In this document: one piece after another, positions 1 through 9,770 of the stretch
Layout: each line of letters begins with the position of its first letter
Position numbering within the stretch: position 1 is the stretch's first letter
NCBI GenBank assembly: GCA_000226015.1
Contig: JH152834.1
Span: 189,271 to 237,256 of the forward strand
Direction: 5' to 3'
DNA length: 47,986 nucleotides
Origin: Mnemiopsis leidyi
Lineage: Eukaryota; Ctenophora; Tentaculata; Lobata; Bolinopsidae
The notes under the pieces: model-generated
Told to the model about the DNA's origin: nothing
The model's input: only the letters and a program-made list of their open reading frames with translations
Databases searched by the model: none
Program-made: the position numbers and the translations under genes

Positions 1-200
1 AGGTTGCATGCATGTGCGGTTCGAGACGCCGGTGAAGCATTCTGCTACGTCAGACCAGGCGTCTATGGCGGCAGCGTTTCTCCCGCGGCTTGCTGCGCGC
101 GCGTGCGGCCCCGAAGCAAGTAATTATGCTACACTTCGTGCTGCGCGCGTCTGCTGCTACACTGCATTTGGGGTGTACAGCAGACGTAGACGACTGTAGC
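1..200. other. CpG-rich patch at left edge
   Basis: The first 190 or so bases are visibly GC- and CpG-rich (runs such as gctgcgcgcgcgtgcgg), unlike the AT-rich DNA that follows. A short open frame exists on the plus strand but shows no recognisable domain. It could be the end of a repeat, a promoter island or an exon of a gene outside the window. I cannot decide between these. Confidence 0.4.
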
Positions 201-1043
201 TGTGATATTGAATTGATATATTTTATATTTTGATTGCTGTCGAAAATAAAAATTATTGTTTTAAAATTATTGTTTTATTAAAAAAACTATGAAGTTGCGG
301 TGATGTATGATGATTTCACTAGTAAGCTGCAGTTATTGATAAATAGATACTCTGATACACTCTGAAGTAAGAGCAAAGGCTAACTGTCTAACTGAGAGTG
401 TAACTAAACAGAGTTAAATTCAATGGTTGACATATTACCAAGTGCAAGCATGGAACAACAGTCTACCGTAAAATGACAACGGCTAGGTTTAACTGAAAGG
501 TATAAATGCATGTAGACTTAATGGCAGCAACTTCACTTCAAGAACACCGCTTAGTGCTCTGGCCATAAAGAGTACAGTTCTGTAGAGTGTAGACGTGACT
601 TTTGTGTATACTGATGCTGTGCACTACAAATCAGGCCGTCATGGATTTACAGCCTATCTTCTGATACATAATTAAAATTAATCTACGTAGGAGCAGCCCC
701 ACAAGCTTGTTTACTTGGTTATGAAGGTCTTGTGAAGTGTTACAGAACAGCATACACTGCAATCTACCTACTGTACCTACTCGCTTACCCCACCCAAAAA
801 TATGACCACTTTAAACCATCTTCTTTCCTTTTTTGCCTTTGGCTAAAAAACATTAGAGATGGAAAATATCTTTGGGGGTATTTTGCCACTGATGCCCTCT
901 ATGTAGACATTACAATATCATCTATTTAATTTATTTTGGCACTCTTGTTTATCAATTTTACACTTTCATTCAATATAATTCAACTATATTAATATTAACT
1001 TAATGTCAGACTGTCATTTCATCACCATGAATTTTTGTTTCAG
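201..1043. other. non-coding 5' flank of the TRPM-like gene
   Basis: AT-rich sequence with no supported exon. It ends in a pyrimidine-rich 3' splice site (tttttgtttcag, AG at 1042-1043) just before the first coding exon. This suggests that an upstream non-coding exon and an intron lie in this stretch. Confidence 0.5.
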
Positions 1044-1097
1044 GGCATAATAGTTGCGTTATAAGACCTACCTCATTGATGCAAAAACAATGTAATG
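1044..1097 (+). promoter_or_regulatory. 5' UTR end with start-stop element
   Basis: After the acceptor at 1043 the leader runs to the main ATG at 1095. Directly before it is a minimal upstream frame: ATG at 1090-1092 followed at once by TAA at 1093-1095, whose last A is the first base of the main ATG. Such start-stop elements can stall or reset ribosomes in other eukaryotes. The arrangement is seen in the sequence; a regulatory effect is inference. Confidence 0.5.
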
Positions 1098-4000
1098 GCC
1101 AAGGTAAATGTTCACTTCAATCTTGCTGCAAAAGACAGAAATAATGAAAATCCAGCTATAAATATTGAAACTGGGGAAAAGGAAGGAGAAAGACCACTTT
1201 CTAGAATATCAAAGCTTTTTTCTGACTCTGGGTCCATAAGTTCATGTGAGTCAGATTCTTCTGATGAAGAACTGGGATTTAAACCTCTTAAAAGCAGTTA
1301 TCTTACCCACCGTTCACGACCTGGGACAGCTCTTGCTGCAAAAGAGAGGCCAAACTTTAATGCATCAGCTCAAGTGCTCAAAAAGAGATTAAAAGTTATC
1401 AGAACTTTACAGAAAGAATTGCATCACAATGATATTACATGGATCAAGGACACCTTTATAAGAAAGGACTGCACTACTTTCGTTTCAGAGAATGGTTTGT
1501 GCTATTGTGGTAGAACTAGAGAAGCCCACACTAATTTTGAAGAAAATGAAAAAGTTACTCACTGGAGTGATGTTAAACATTGCAGCATGCTTCCAACTGA
1601 TGCATTTGGGATTGTGAAACTGGTTAGTGGAAGTTTTAACACTGCCAGATACCTTAGGTTATCAAATGACTCAGAATGTGCTGATATACTCCAACTTTTG
1701 AAAGATTTTTGGCACTTGAACATGCCCGGCATAGTTTTAAGTTTTATAGGATCTGGAAACACAGTGATCCCTCACAAACTGTACCAGACCATTCAACGTG
1801 ATGTTGCTAAAGTTGGCAAGCTAACACGAGCATGGGTCTTTACAAATGGAATATCCTGTGGATCTTCAAATGTTATTGGGCACATGCTCTCAACTCATGG
1901 CTACCCTGTTCCAGCCATTGGGTTCAGCAGCTGGGGTGCGATTAGTAACACTGAGAGCCTTCAGAATCCTGAAGATGACCCAACAACTGTAGTTTACTAT
2001 AAACCACAATCTGCTAGCCCCGAGAACTGTCTGGATCCTAACCACACTCATATTTTGCTTATTGACGATGGAACTATTAAGAACACCAAATGTGATGATT
2101 CAGTTCGACGAGATTTCGAGAATTATCTGCTTTCTAAATTTAACATTCCACTGCTCTACAACTTGATAGGGGGCACAGAGGAGGACGGTAAAATGTTATA
2201 CAGCATCTTGGTTGGGGGTGGGAAAGTTGTGATAGTGAAGGGAAGTGGAGGCTTTGCAGATGATTACTGTGACTTTCACAAGCACTATGAGGAGCAGCAG
2301 GATCTTCCAGTTCAATGCTCCTGTTTTCAGGTACACTCCATTTTCCAATTTCTGTTTCGTGAAACCTGATCTAATTTCACTCACAATATTGAATATTTTT
2401 GGTAAACCATTAAATATCATTTTTATCTAACCGGCTAGGATCCTCAGAAGAAGCCCTGCAACACCATCATTGAGAAAATGGACCACGACTTCGACATACA
2501 CATTCTCTTGGACGTGTGGGATAAAAAAGGCTCGGTATCAATATACGATTACACTCAAGTCTCCGACTACGATGCCTTTGTCCTGAAGCTTCTGGTTACT
2601 ACAATTCAAGATAACGGTATCGACTCACAGCTGGACATGGCGTGCAAGTGGTCGAGGGTCGATGTTGCAGAGCATATTCTATCGGAACAGTTGGATGCCA
2701 CCACAGGAGCCAAATACAGCACTGGTCTGACTAAAACACTCTTCCATGCTCTCATTTGGGGACATACTGATTTTTGTGGGGTGCTCATTGAAAACGGAGC
2801 TGATATCTATGACATACAGGTTCGTATTTTATCAAGAATATTTCTGAGATTTTGTTGGTCGTCTCTCAATTTATTAACGAGCTTGTAGACATATCTTTTG
2901 ACACCGTGTTTCCCATCTCGTTCAGGCAAACATAGTAAGTCTCTACGAGTCAGCATACTTCTCCCCTCGCTGTAATCACGTGATCCAACTCTTGGAGAAG
3001 TACACCGAGTTTGATGGGAACAGCAAGATCCGGATACGTCACATAAACCAGCTCCTTGAGAGACTTATTGGTACGGGGTTTGTAGCGTGCTCTGGCTACG
3101 AGTCAGATCCCTTCTTCGAACTGACACTTTGGGCTATTCTGATGTTGAGAGAAGATCTGGCTGTGTTGTTGTGGCGGTACACAGAAGATCCTATCAGATG
3201 TTGTCTTGTCTCTCTTCTCATGCTTTACAGGTTAATACATTTTGTACAATGTACAAATTGTTAATGTTTTAGTCATTTCGTTTCAGTCTTAAGTCGAAAA
3301 TACTTGTGATGTGTTTAACATCACAATTTTTATATTTTCTGAATTAACGAAGATAATACCTGCCTGGTAATAGTAGCGACATTCCACAGTTTCAAACACA
3401 AAGTGTACTTGGAGAAAGACGACGATAGACGACGAGTTAAGATGATGTACGATATATTCGAGGACCTGACTCAGGCTGTCATGAACCAAGCCTGGCTCAG
3501 CGACCCTGACATTTGCAGACGAGCCATGCTAAGCAAGTGGCAAAGACTTTCCAACTACAACTACTTGGACCTTGCATTTCATGCCCACGCACGTGCCTTT
3601 ATGGCGCATCCTGCTTGCCAAGAGATCATATCTGCCGGCTGGAGAGGGCAGTTTAAACGAGATACGAGTTTTCTGAGGGTTCTTCTCATTATCGTCCTCC
3701 CTTTTCTCTGTGTAACACCTCTCGTACCTTTTGATAGGAGAGTTAGCTACAGGCGAGCTGTACAGGGACGTTTCAAGGTTTGTTGAAAAACTTAATTTTA
3801 GAATTACATAACTTGAGACAAAATGGAAATTGTTCGATGATAGCATGTATAGGTTGTAAGTCTAACACATTCGAATTTCAGATGATATATATCGACAAAT
3901 TGACTGGATGTGAGGCGATGTATAATAGAGCGGTGGCGTTTTACGCCGCTCCCGTCACGAAGTTTTGGATGAATCTCCTGTTTTACTTCGTATTTTTGAT

Positions 4001-7000
4001 CTTCCACTCGTACAATCTGCTGAACAACATGAGATACATCAGCCCTTTTGATCTGAGCAAACTGGCATGGACTGAGGTTGTTGTCTGGATATGGTAAGTA
4101 TTATTTTGGAGATACTCTCATGTTTCTGATCAAGAAGTCACTAGTCCGATACTTTTGTTGTAGAAGTCGTTCACAAGTTCTGTTACAGTCAGTGAATATT
4201 CTTGTAAACCTATTTATCAAAAAGCCATGACAAATCGGCAGCAGGTTCTAACACTATACTGCAGGTTGGCAATGGCAATAATTGGAGAACTACAAGATTG
4301 GATACAGTCTTCATTACGTCCTGGGACGAAACTGAAGTATCTTACGGACAGTTGGAACCGCCTGGACATGATCATCATCGTGCTTTACGTTGTCGGAATC
4401 GTCTTTAGAATGATGTAAGTCAGAGAACTGGATTTTTACAAAAATGGAAATCAGTGAGCTGATTTACCTTGATTTGCTGGCCAATATACTTAAAACTCTT
4501 CATCTAATATGTATTTCTCCACTAAACCAGACTAATTTCAGACCTGAGGTCGAGTATTTCCAAACGGGTCGTACAATCCTGGCGGTAAACTCAGTTCCCA
4601 TGTTCATCAAACTTCTCATGTTGTTTGAGTACAAGCCGACCCTGGGTCCTATACTCCTGATGTTAAGAGAAATGTGTAAGGACCTGGGCGTTTTTCTTCT
4701 TCTCCTCGTTATATTTCTACTCGGGTTTGGTGTTTCCTACGTGGCTATTCTGATACCCCCAGATCGGTTCAGCTGGCAGAGCATGTCAGCTCTCTTTATG
4801 TACCCCTACTTTCAAATGTTCGGAGACTTCTACCTGGAAGTCTTTGAAGTGGATGAGGTTCGAAAGTTTTGTTGTTTTACTGAATAGGCGAGATTATTTA
4901 ATCAAACATTGATTTTTTATTGTTTGTTGACGATTTATTCCGAGTTGATCTATTTTGCTCTTTTAAAGATAATTTAAATAATAAACATTGTGGCTCCAGG
5001 AAAGTTCGTACATAGATAAGGAGGGCTGGGACCCAAAGAATCCAGACGCTGCGATAGCAAAGGCTCAAGGAATAGTGTCCGTGTCTCTGCTAGTCTGCTG
5101 GGTTATGATTTCTACTGTGGTTCTGGTGAACTTACTCATTGCCATGTTCAGTGATACTTACAGGACCATTAAAGATAACCAGGTATAGACTATGATTTGT
5201 TGTAAAATTTAAGGCTATTTGTTTTCAAATCCGGTGCTTTTACATATCTCCCCAAAAGAATTAATTTTTCCGATAGTATTCTTATATCTTCTTCTTATAT
5301 CAGATCTTTATGCTTTTATGCTTTTATGAATTTATTTGAATTTTCATTCATGTGCAGCAACTATTTCTTTGTCGTCTGCCAATCAAGACGTCTCTGGGTT
5401 CGGGATGTTGGCACCCCTTCACCAAGATGAAGAAGGCACTGCGTAGTTTGTGTGGGCGTATCTTGTTTTTTTCTTGGTCCGCTTCTACCTTTGGCTCTTT
5501 GCAACTTCCATATTTCACCAGATAAGGCCCCTGGGCGTCACAGCTGACATCAGAAACGGTAACTTTTCCCACGATGGCATGCTTGAAATGAGGTCGAGGA
5601 TGAGGTTTGGATCGTCTGTCATCGTCCTTTTCATGAGGTCGAGGTCGACGCTTGTCATCTTTAACGTCACCCTTGTGTTCTTCTTTCTTCTTTTCCCACT
5701 CCTTGATATCTTCCTCAGACAGAGTCTTCAGTTTCACATTAAAGTCGGTTTCTTTTAGTTCTGGTCCTTTCACTACTTTTCACAAATGTACTTCAGTTTT
5801 GTTCAGTTCCTTCATTCCAGCGACTCCAAACTTGAACTCGTAGGACTCATTCTGAGCAGCTTTGTGAAGTCGTCTGAAAATGATAGCTTTAGGTTTGGGG
5901 CGAAGTTTGTCTCCACTGGCAGGGCGAATAGTCACCGGGGCAACAAGAGCAAATAGCACCAAGTATTTCATCTTGAGTTTGTAGATTGATTATGGGCCTA
6001 GCTCTATTTGCAGTGCTTTTTTTGCAGTGATCCTAGAATATTGTGATCCGCCTACTGCGATGAACTTTATAACTCATCTGATGGCACTTTCTAAAAAGCT
6101 TACTGTCTAATTTCTCTCCCTTAGCAACACTTCTTTTCATTGCCAAAGTGAAATGTTTGCAACTTTATCTCCAATTTTACCAGTTTCATGCACTCGTGAA
6201 GATATACAGAGTTTTTGCAAATTGTAATTAAAAATAAAATTTTGTTTACTTTTATTTTCCCAGTTAAAGTTAGGAATTTGCAAAATTGTTCACAAAACAG
6301 GATAGAAGATAGTCATAAGAAAGAACCAAAAATGATTGAAGAAAAAATGGTTACCATTTTTCACCAGTATCTCAATCTGCAGTTCAAATAAGACCTGCCC
6401 TGAATAACTTTCACAAGCACAATATAAGTTTTACGTTGCAAGCAATATTCCACATCACTTCTGCACAGCACCTCTACAAACCCTACCTTTCAGCTGGTTA
6501 TCTGGAAGTATCAGCGGTACAAGATGTTGTCCCAGTACCGAGCCAGCATGATTCCTCCCCCCTTCAACCTCATACACTACTTCCTCCGTTTCCTGGTCAA
6601 GTGTTGTCGCAGGATCTCCCGCAGTAAAACCAGGCCCAAGAAAGATCCTGCCCCGAGCTATTGGAAAGATTGCATGATCCGAACTTTCATGCAGGTAGAG
6701 TAAGATCGTTCTAGATTTGATGTTGTTTTGACAACCAATACTCTCGAGAACTGGAATTGGATGATTCACATATTATTGCACGTTGTCATGGTGACAAAGA
6801 GATGATTTCATGATATACCGTTAACATGTTGTTTATTATGCTAATGCATGGCTATTCCCTAACATTCCAAACAGAATGTACTTTAATCTCAATTCGATCA
6901 CCCATAAAATGTAAGTTTCCCAACAAACCCTTACTTCAGGATGCCCGGGACGAATATCTGAGTGCAACTGACAGTCAGGCCGGGGACTCCAGCAGCGACA

Positions 7001-7083
7001 TTCTCAGGAAACTGCAATCTGTCGAGCACCATCTCAAGATTATTCGCCGGGTGGGAAACAAAACGAGCTCCGTTTACGCGTGA
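1095..7083 (+). CDS. TRPM-like cation channel, 10 coding exons
   Basis: Spliced exons: 1095-2330, 2439-2819, 2926-3230, 3390-3777, 3882-4093, 4265-4414, 4542-4857, 5000-5182, 6494-6694 and 6940-7083. All have GT-AG borders and compatible phases, giving about 1,171 residues. TRPM proteins are tetrameric cation channels of the plasma membrane or endomembranes. The N-terminal 600 or so residues match the TRPM homology region (WVFTNGISCGSSNVIGHM). S1 is near residue 800 and the pore motif PYFQMFGDFYLE is at about 979. S6 reads VVLVNLLIAMFSDTY, and the TRP helix VIWKYQRYKML is near 1060. A short helical tail (ILRKLQSVEHHLKIIRR) could form the TRPM coiled coil. There is no C-terminal kinase or Nudix domain, so it resembles the enzyme-less TRPM type. 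The filter has Asp (FGD). Intron 5183-6493 hosts an antisense gene. Confidence 0.93.
5331..5336 (-). terminator. polyadenylation signal of the nested gene
   Basis: AATAAA on the minus strand, about 12 bases past the nested gene's stop codon and well before the TRPM-like exon that ends at 5182. It would let the nested transcript end inside the host intron. Confidence 0.5.
5348..5971 (-). CDS. nested small secreted protein with one in-frame TGA
   Basis: An intronless frame lies antisense inside a TRPM-like intron. It starts with ATG at 5971 and a signal peptide (MKYLVLFALVAPVTIRPASG), giving 63 residues up to a TGA at 5782-5780. The same frame then continues without break for 143 more residues to 5348. 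After the stop come KVVKGPELKETDFNVKLK, a charged His/Pro/Arg linker, and a part with paired cysteines (SDVSCDAQGPYLVKYGSC). The composition of both halves suggests one ancestral protein of about 207 residues. The first part looks like a cystatin-type fold (FRRLHKAAQNESYEFKFGV), but I cannot assign a family. The TGA may be a nonsense mutation, a sequencing error, a recoded codon or stop readthrough. I saw no convincing SECIS hairpin downstream. A TATA-like ttataaag lies roughly 100 bases upstream. Confidence 0.55.
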
Positions 7084-7104
7084 GACCTGCGTTATCGGTG
7101 CGTG

Positions 7105-7166
7105 GGTGGGGGCGTGTTATATTTCATGTTATAAAGGTGGGGGCGTGTTATATTCCGTTTTATAAA
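7105..7166. repeat. 31-base tandem duplication after the TRPM-like stop
   Basis: Two adjacent copies, 7105-7135 and 7136-7166, both ggtgggggcgtgttatatt followed by a variable stretch and ttataaa. The copies differ at about three bases. They lie in the probable 3' UTR, some 20 bases after the stop codon. Confidence 0.8.
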
Positions 7167-8624
7167 CCATTTAGTACACTCGATTCTAGGTATAGTGTAA
7201 TAACTTTTAAGTAGAAATAAGTTGAAGAAATCATAAACATTCAGAGATTTTTGCCTTTGATATATCGAATCTAACATATTTCTATCTCATTGTAGACTAT
7301 ATTCGAAGTATTTTAGTGTGTTTTGAATTTTAATTTTTACGATATTAATAACTTACTCTTTAGCTGCCATTGTATTTCTTTAGAAGTGATGTTTACTGTC
7401 AATATTCAGGTAGATGCTCGTTTACATTTTTTATCAGATTATTGTCTTTTAATTTTTTTGATGAAGCCTGTATTACGTTTTTAGACAATTCTGGTCTTTT
7501 TCTGTTATCTTAAAGTAAGTAAATTTTAACCGCATTATCGAGTTTTTTAGATTAACTGTGTACATAGCACATGTAAACTTCCCTTACTTACACCGGTGTT
7601 TTAATGTATCCTTTGCTTGTCTTTGCTGACGTGTTTGTGTATGAATCATGCACTGTGCACTTAATTCAGCTAATGCTTGGCGATTTAGCCATAGCATGAG
7701 AAACTTGGCTTTCTATTCAGCTTTCTGATACGCTTTGCATATTGGAGAAAGTGTGCCATCATTAAGTTTGTCCAATTGGCTCGCATTTCAGACACATTAA
7801 TAGAGAGGTGTGGTAAAATGTCCTCGAAAATTGATATACAACAGCTCGTTAGATTTGCTCGGTGGGCGTTGTCGGTTTGTTACTCTAGCAATCGAGTGTT
7901 CAGGATGAAATGTGGATTTCTAGATTGTCCTTGGTGTTATGAATGAGAAACAATACTGCACATTGAACAAAGATCGTCCAATAGCTAGCATGAAATTTCA
8001 GACAGATAGATAGTGAACTTTCCCGTTAAATTAGACACTTGGTAACCACATCAGCTAACTAGTTTTTTATCTAAAACTTTTCAAAATTTACAGGGCTGCA
8101 ATAGAATTGAAAATAAATATAACTTCTTCATTTAAAAAATGCTACCGTCTGTAAATTATGACGGGACACCGCAACACGAACTATACATAGAAGGCCATGT
8201 TCGCAAAATGTGGAACTTCCAAATCAAAATGTCATGAATCGTGAGCTGTGACGACAAAAGAGGCACTAAAAAAATAGAGCACTTGGTTTACATAAGATCA
8301 AATGTGAGCAATGTTGAAACATATGATAAGATAGAAGAAGACTCTCCATTCCGTATGAAATTTCTCTCCCCTCTGTGGATTGTCACATCCATAAACTCTA
8401 TAATGTCACTGAACACAGTACTGCAGACTTTCTGCACCTCAATACCGGAGTCATTGAAACTGAACAATGTAGTTGAGCCCTATTCGAGAAAGAAACAATA
8501 ATATAATGGTAATGTCAAATAATTAAATGATCATAAACATAAATACTACTAAATCCCCGATAACTGATACAGTTCATTAAAATCTGAAATCTGCCTGGTA
8601 CAGTTTGTGTTTAGGAAGTAGTGA
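7167..8624. other. intergenic, no gene seen
   Basis: AT-rich sequence between the TRPM-like gene and the minus-strand UBA-like gene. An open frame at 8241-8501 has no recognisable motif and amino-acid use typical of random AT-rich DNA. It probably holds the 3' UTRs of the two convergent genes. Confidence 0.5.
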
Positions 8625-9179
8625 TTAGGAAGTAGTGTCAAATGAGAAGGCTGAAGCGGTAGCAGAGGAGTTGGATCTGGAGCGTGTTCCTGACCGCTTG
8701 TGAGGAGGATTCTCCGTGATGTTGACACCAATAGTCTCCCTCTTAACCCACACCCAGAATGGCATCCTCTCCTTCCCCTTGAAGAAGCAGTCCTGGGCCA
8801 GCATGTAGGGAGGGAGGTCTGTAGCGTCTCTGCGTCGTCTGACGGTGGAGTCCTTGGGACACAACATGTCTTGTAAGCTGATCAGGTGAGAGAGTAGGTC
8901 CTCCTTCTCAGCGTCCTCTCCCAGGTCGTTCAGGACTCTAGAGATAAGGTTGTCAGGGTAACCCAGCTTGGTGGCGTACTGTCTGAAGGAGTTGTCAGGT
9001 TTAGGGTGTGGTTGAGAGGGGACAGGGTCGGACACCAACAAGGAAGAAGCGGGTATCAAGTCAGGAATGGAGGGGAGGACAGATGAGGGATCCACACTGA
9101 AGAAGCTCTGTCTGGTGGAGACTGTGGTCAGGATCTGAGAAGGAAAGGTTGATGAAGAGGAAGTGTTTGAGGTATCCAT
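8625..9179 (-). CDS. UBA-like domain protein, intronless
   Basis: 184 residues from ATG at 9179, with a TATA box about 70 bases upstream and no introns. The first 65 residues are Ser/Thr/Pro-rich and probably disordered. Residues around 66-103 (FRQYATKLGYPDNLISRVLN, then LGEDAEKEDLLSHL) form a three-helix UBA-type module. Its closest resemblance is to the UBA of the Regnase (ZC3H12)/N4BP1 group, which binds ubiquitin or mediates protein contacts. No NYN ribonuclease domain or CCCH finger follows; instead there is a conserved-looking patch (LPPYMLAQDCFFKGKERM, then PFWVWVKRE) and a Ser-rich basic tail. It may be a stand-alone adaptor derived from that family. The domain call is from pattern recognition; the function is unknown. 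Confidence 0.65.
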   Translation of the reverse strand: MDTSNTSSSSTFPSQILTTVSTRQSFFSVDPSSVLPSIPDLIPASSLLVSDPVPSQPHPKPDNSFRQYATKLGYPDNLISRVLNDLGEDAEKEDLLSHLISLQDMLCPKDSTVRRRRDATDLPPYMLAQDCFFKGKERMPFWVWVKRETIGVNITENPPHKRSGTRSRSNSSATASAFSFDTTS

Positions 9180-9249
9180 GGTGTAGTTGTGGTTATTGTT
9201 GTAAGAGAAGATAGAGTACGAATGATATGTGATAAAGATTTATGGCTAG

Positions 9250-9257
9250 TTTATATA
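9250..9257 (-). promoter_or_regulatory. TATA box of the UBA-like gene
   Basis: TATATAAA on the minus strand, 70 to 80 bases upstream of the ATG at 9179. This leaves room for a leader of roughly 40 to 50 bases. The leader is pyrimidine-rich with CAA repeats, as in simple TATA-driven genes. Confidence 0.6.
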
Positions 9258-9307
9258 CTGTTCATCTATGGCTTCTGAGCTTGTTACCCTCAGTCGTTTG
9301 ACATGGT

Positions 9308-9431
9308 GATGTGATCCGAGAGCATGAGTCTTATGCCACCTGATCCGTTGACACCCCAATAATGCTAGGAGAGCTCAGATCACACAGTAGAAGCTGAAAT
9401 GATCTGCAGTGGTGTCAGTGCGGATCACATC
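9308..9431. repeat. imperfect inverted repeat between divergent genes
   Basis: Perfect 11-base arms gatgtgatccg (9308-9318) and cggatcacatc (9421-9431). Further inside is a shorter pair, tgacacc and ggtgtca. It lies between the minus-strand UBA-like gene and the plus-strand TRP gene. It could be a small MITE remnant or paired transcription-factor sites. Confidence 0.6.
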
Positions 9432-9770
9432 TCTTCTGGCTTCTGTTGTCACATCATTTCTCCTTTAATTCAAGAAGCCTAAAAATCACCTTGGCAAATG
9501 TTATACAATAGCTATTCTAGTATCAAAATTCAAAAATATGCCCCAAGTCTTAAGGTTCAAGAATAACACTTTGAGATAACCTCAAGGATATCTAGAGGTT
9601 GGGTTAACCATTTAATTAACGAATCATCCATTGCAGATAACTTGGCAATGTGCCAAGCTGCTTATTCACCATCTAAGAATGAGTTTTATAACACACCACC
9701 ACAGCATAACAATATTAAGCTAACAAAATATATCTTGTAGCCTAATGTATGTGAGATGTAGAACCTAGCA

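Noticed and set aside
5100..5347. Possible SECIS element after the nested gene, which would explain the TGA as selenocysteine
   Set aside because: An ATGA occurs but the flanking bases do not form the required helix with AA and GA in place.
5450..5758. Plus-strand hydrophobic open frame
   Set aside because: It is the antisense of the charged nested secreted protein, and it is not joined to the TRPM-like frame.
8241..8501. 86-residue plus-strand open frame
   Set aside because: No motif, no neighbouring exon signals, and AT-rich random-like composition.
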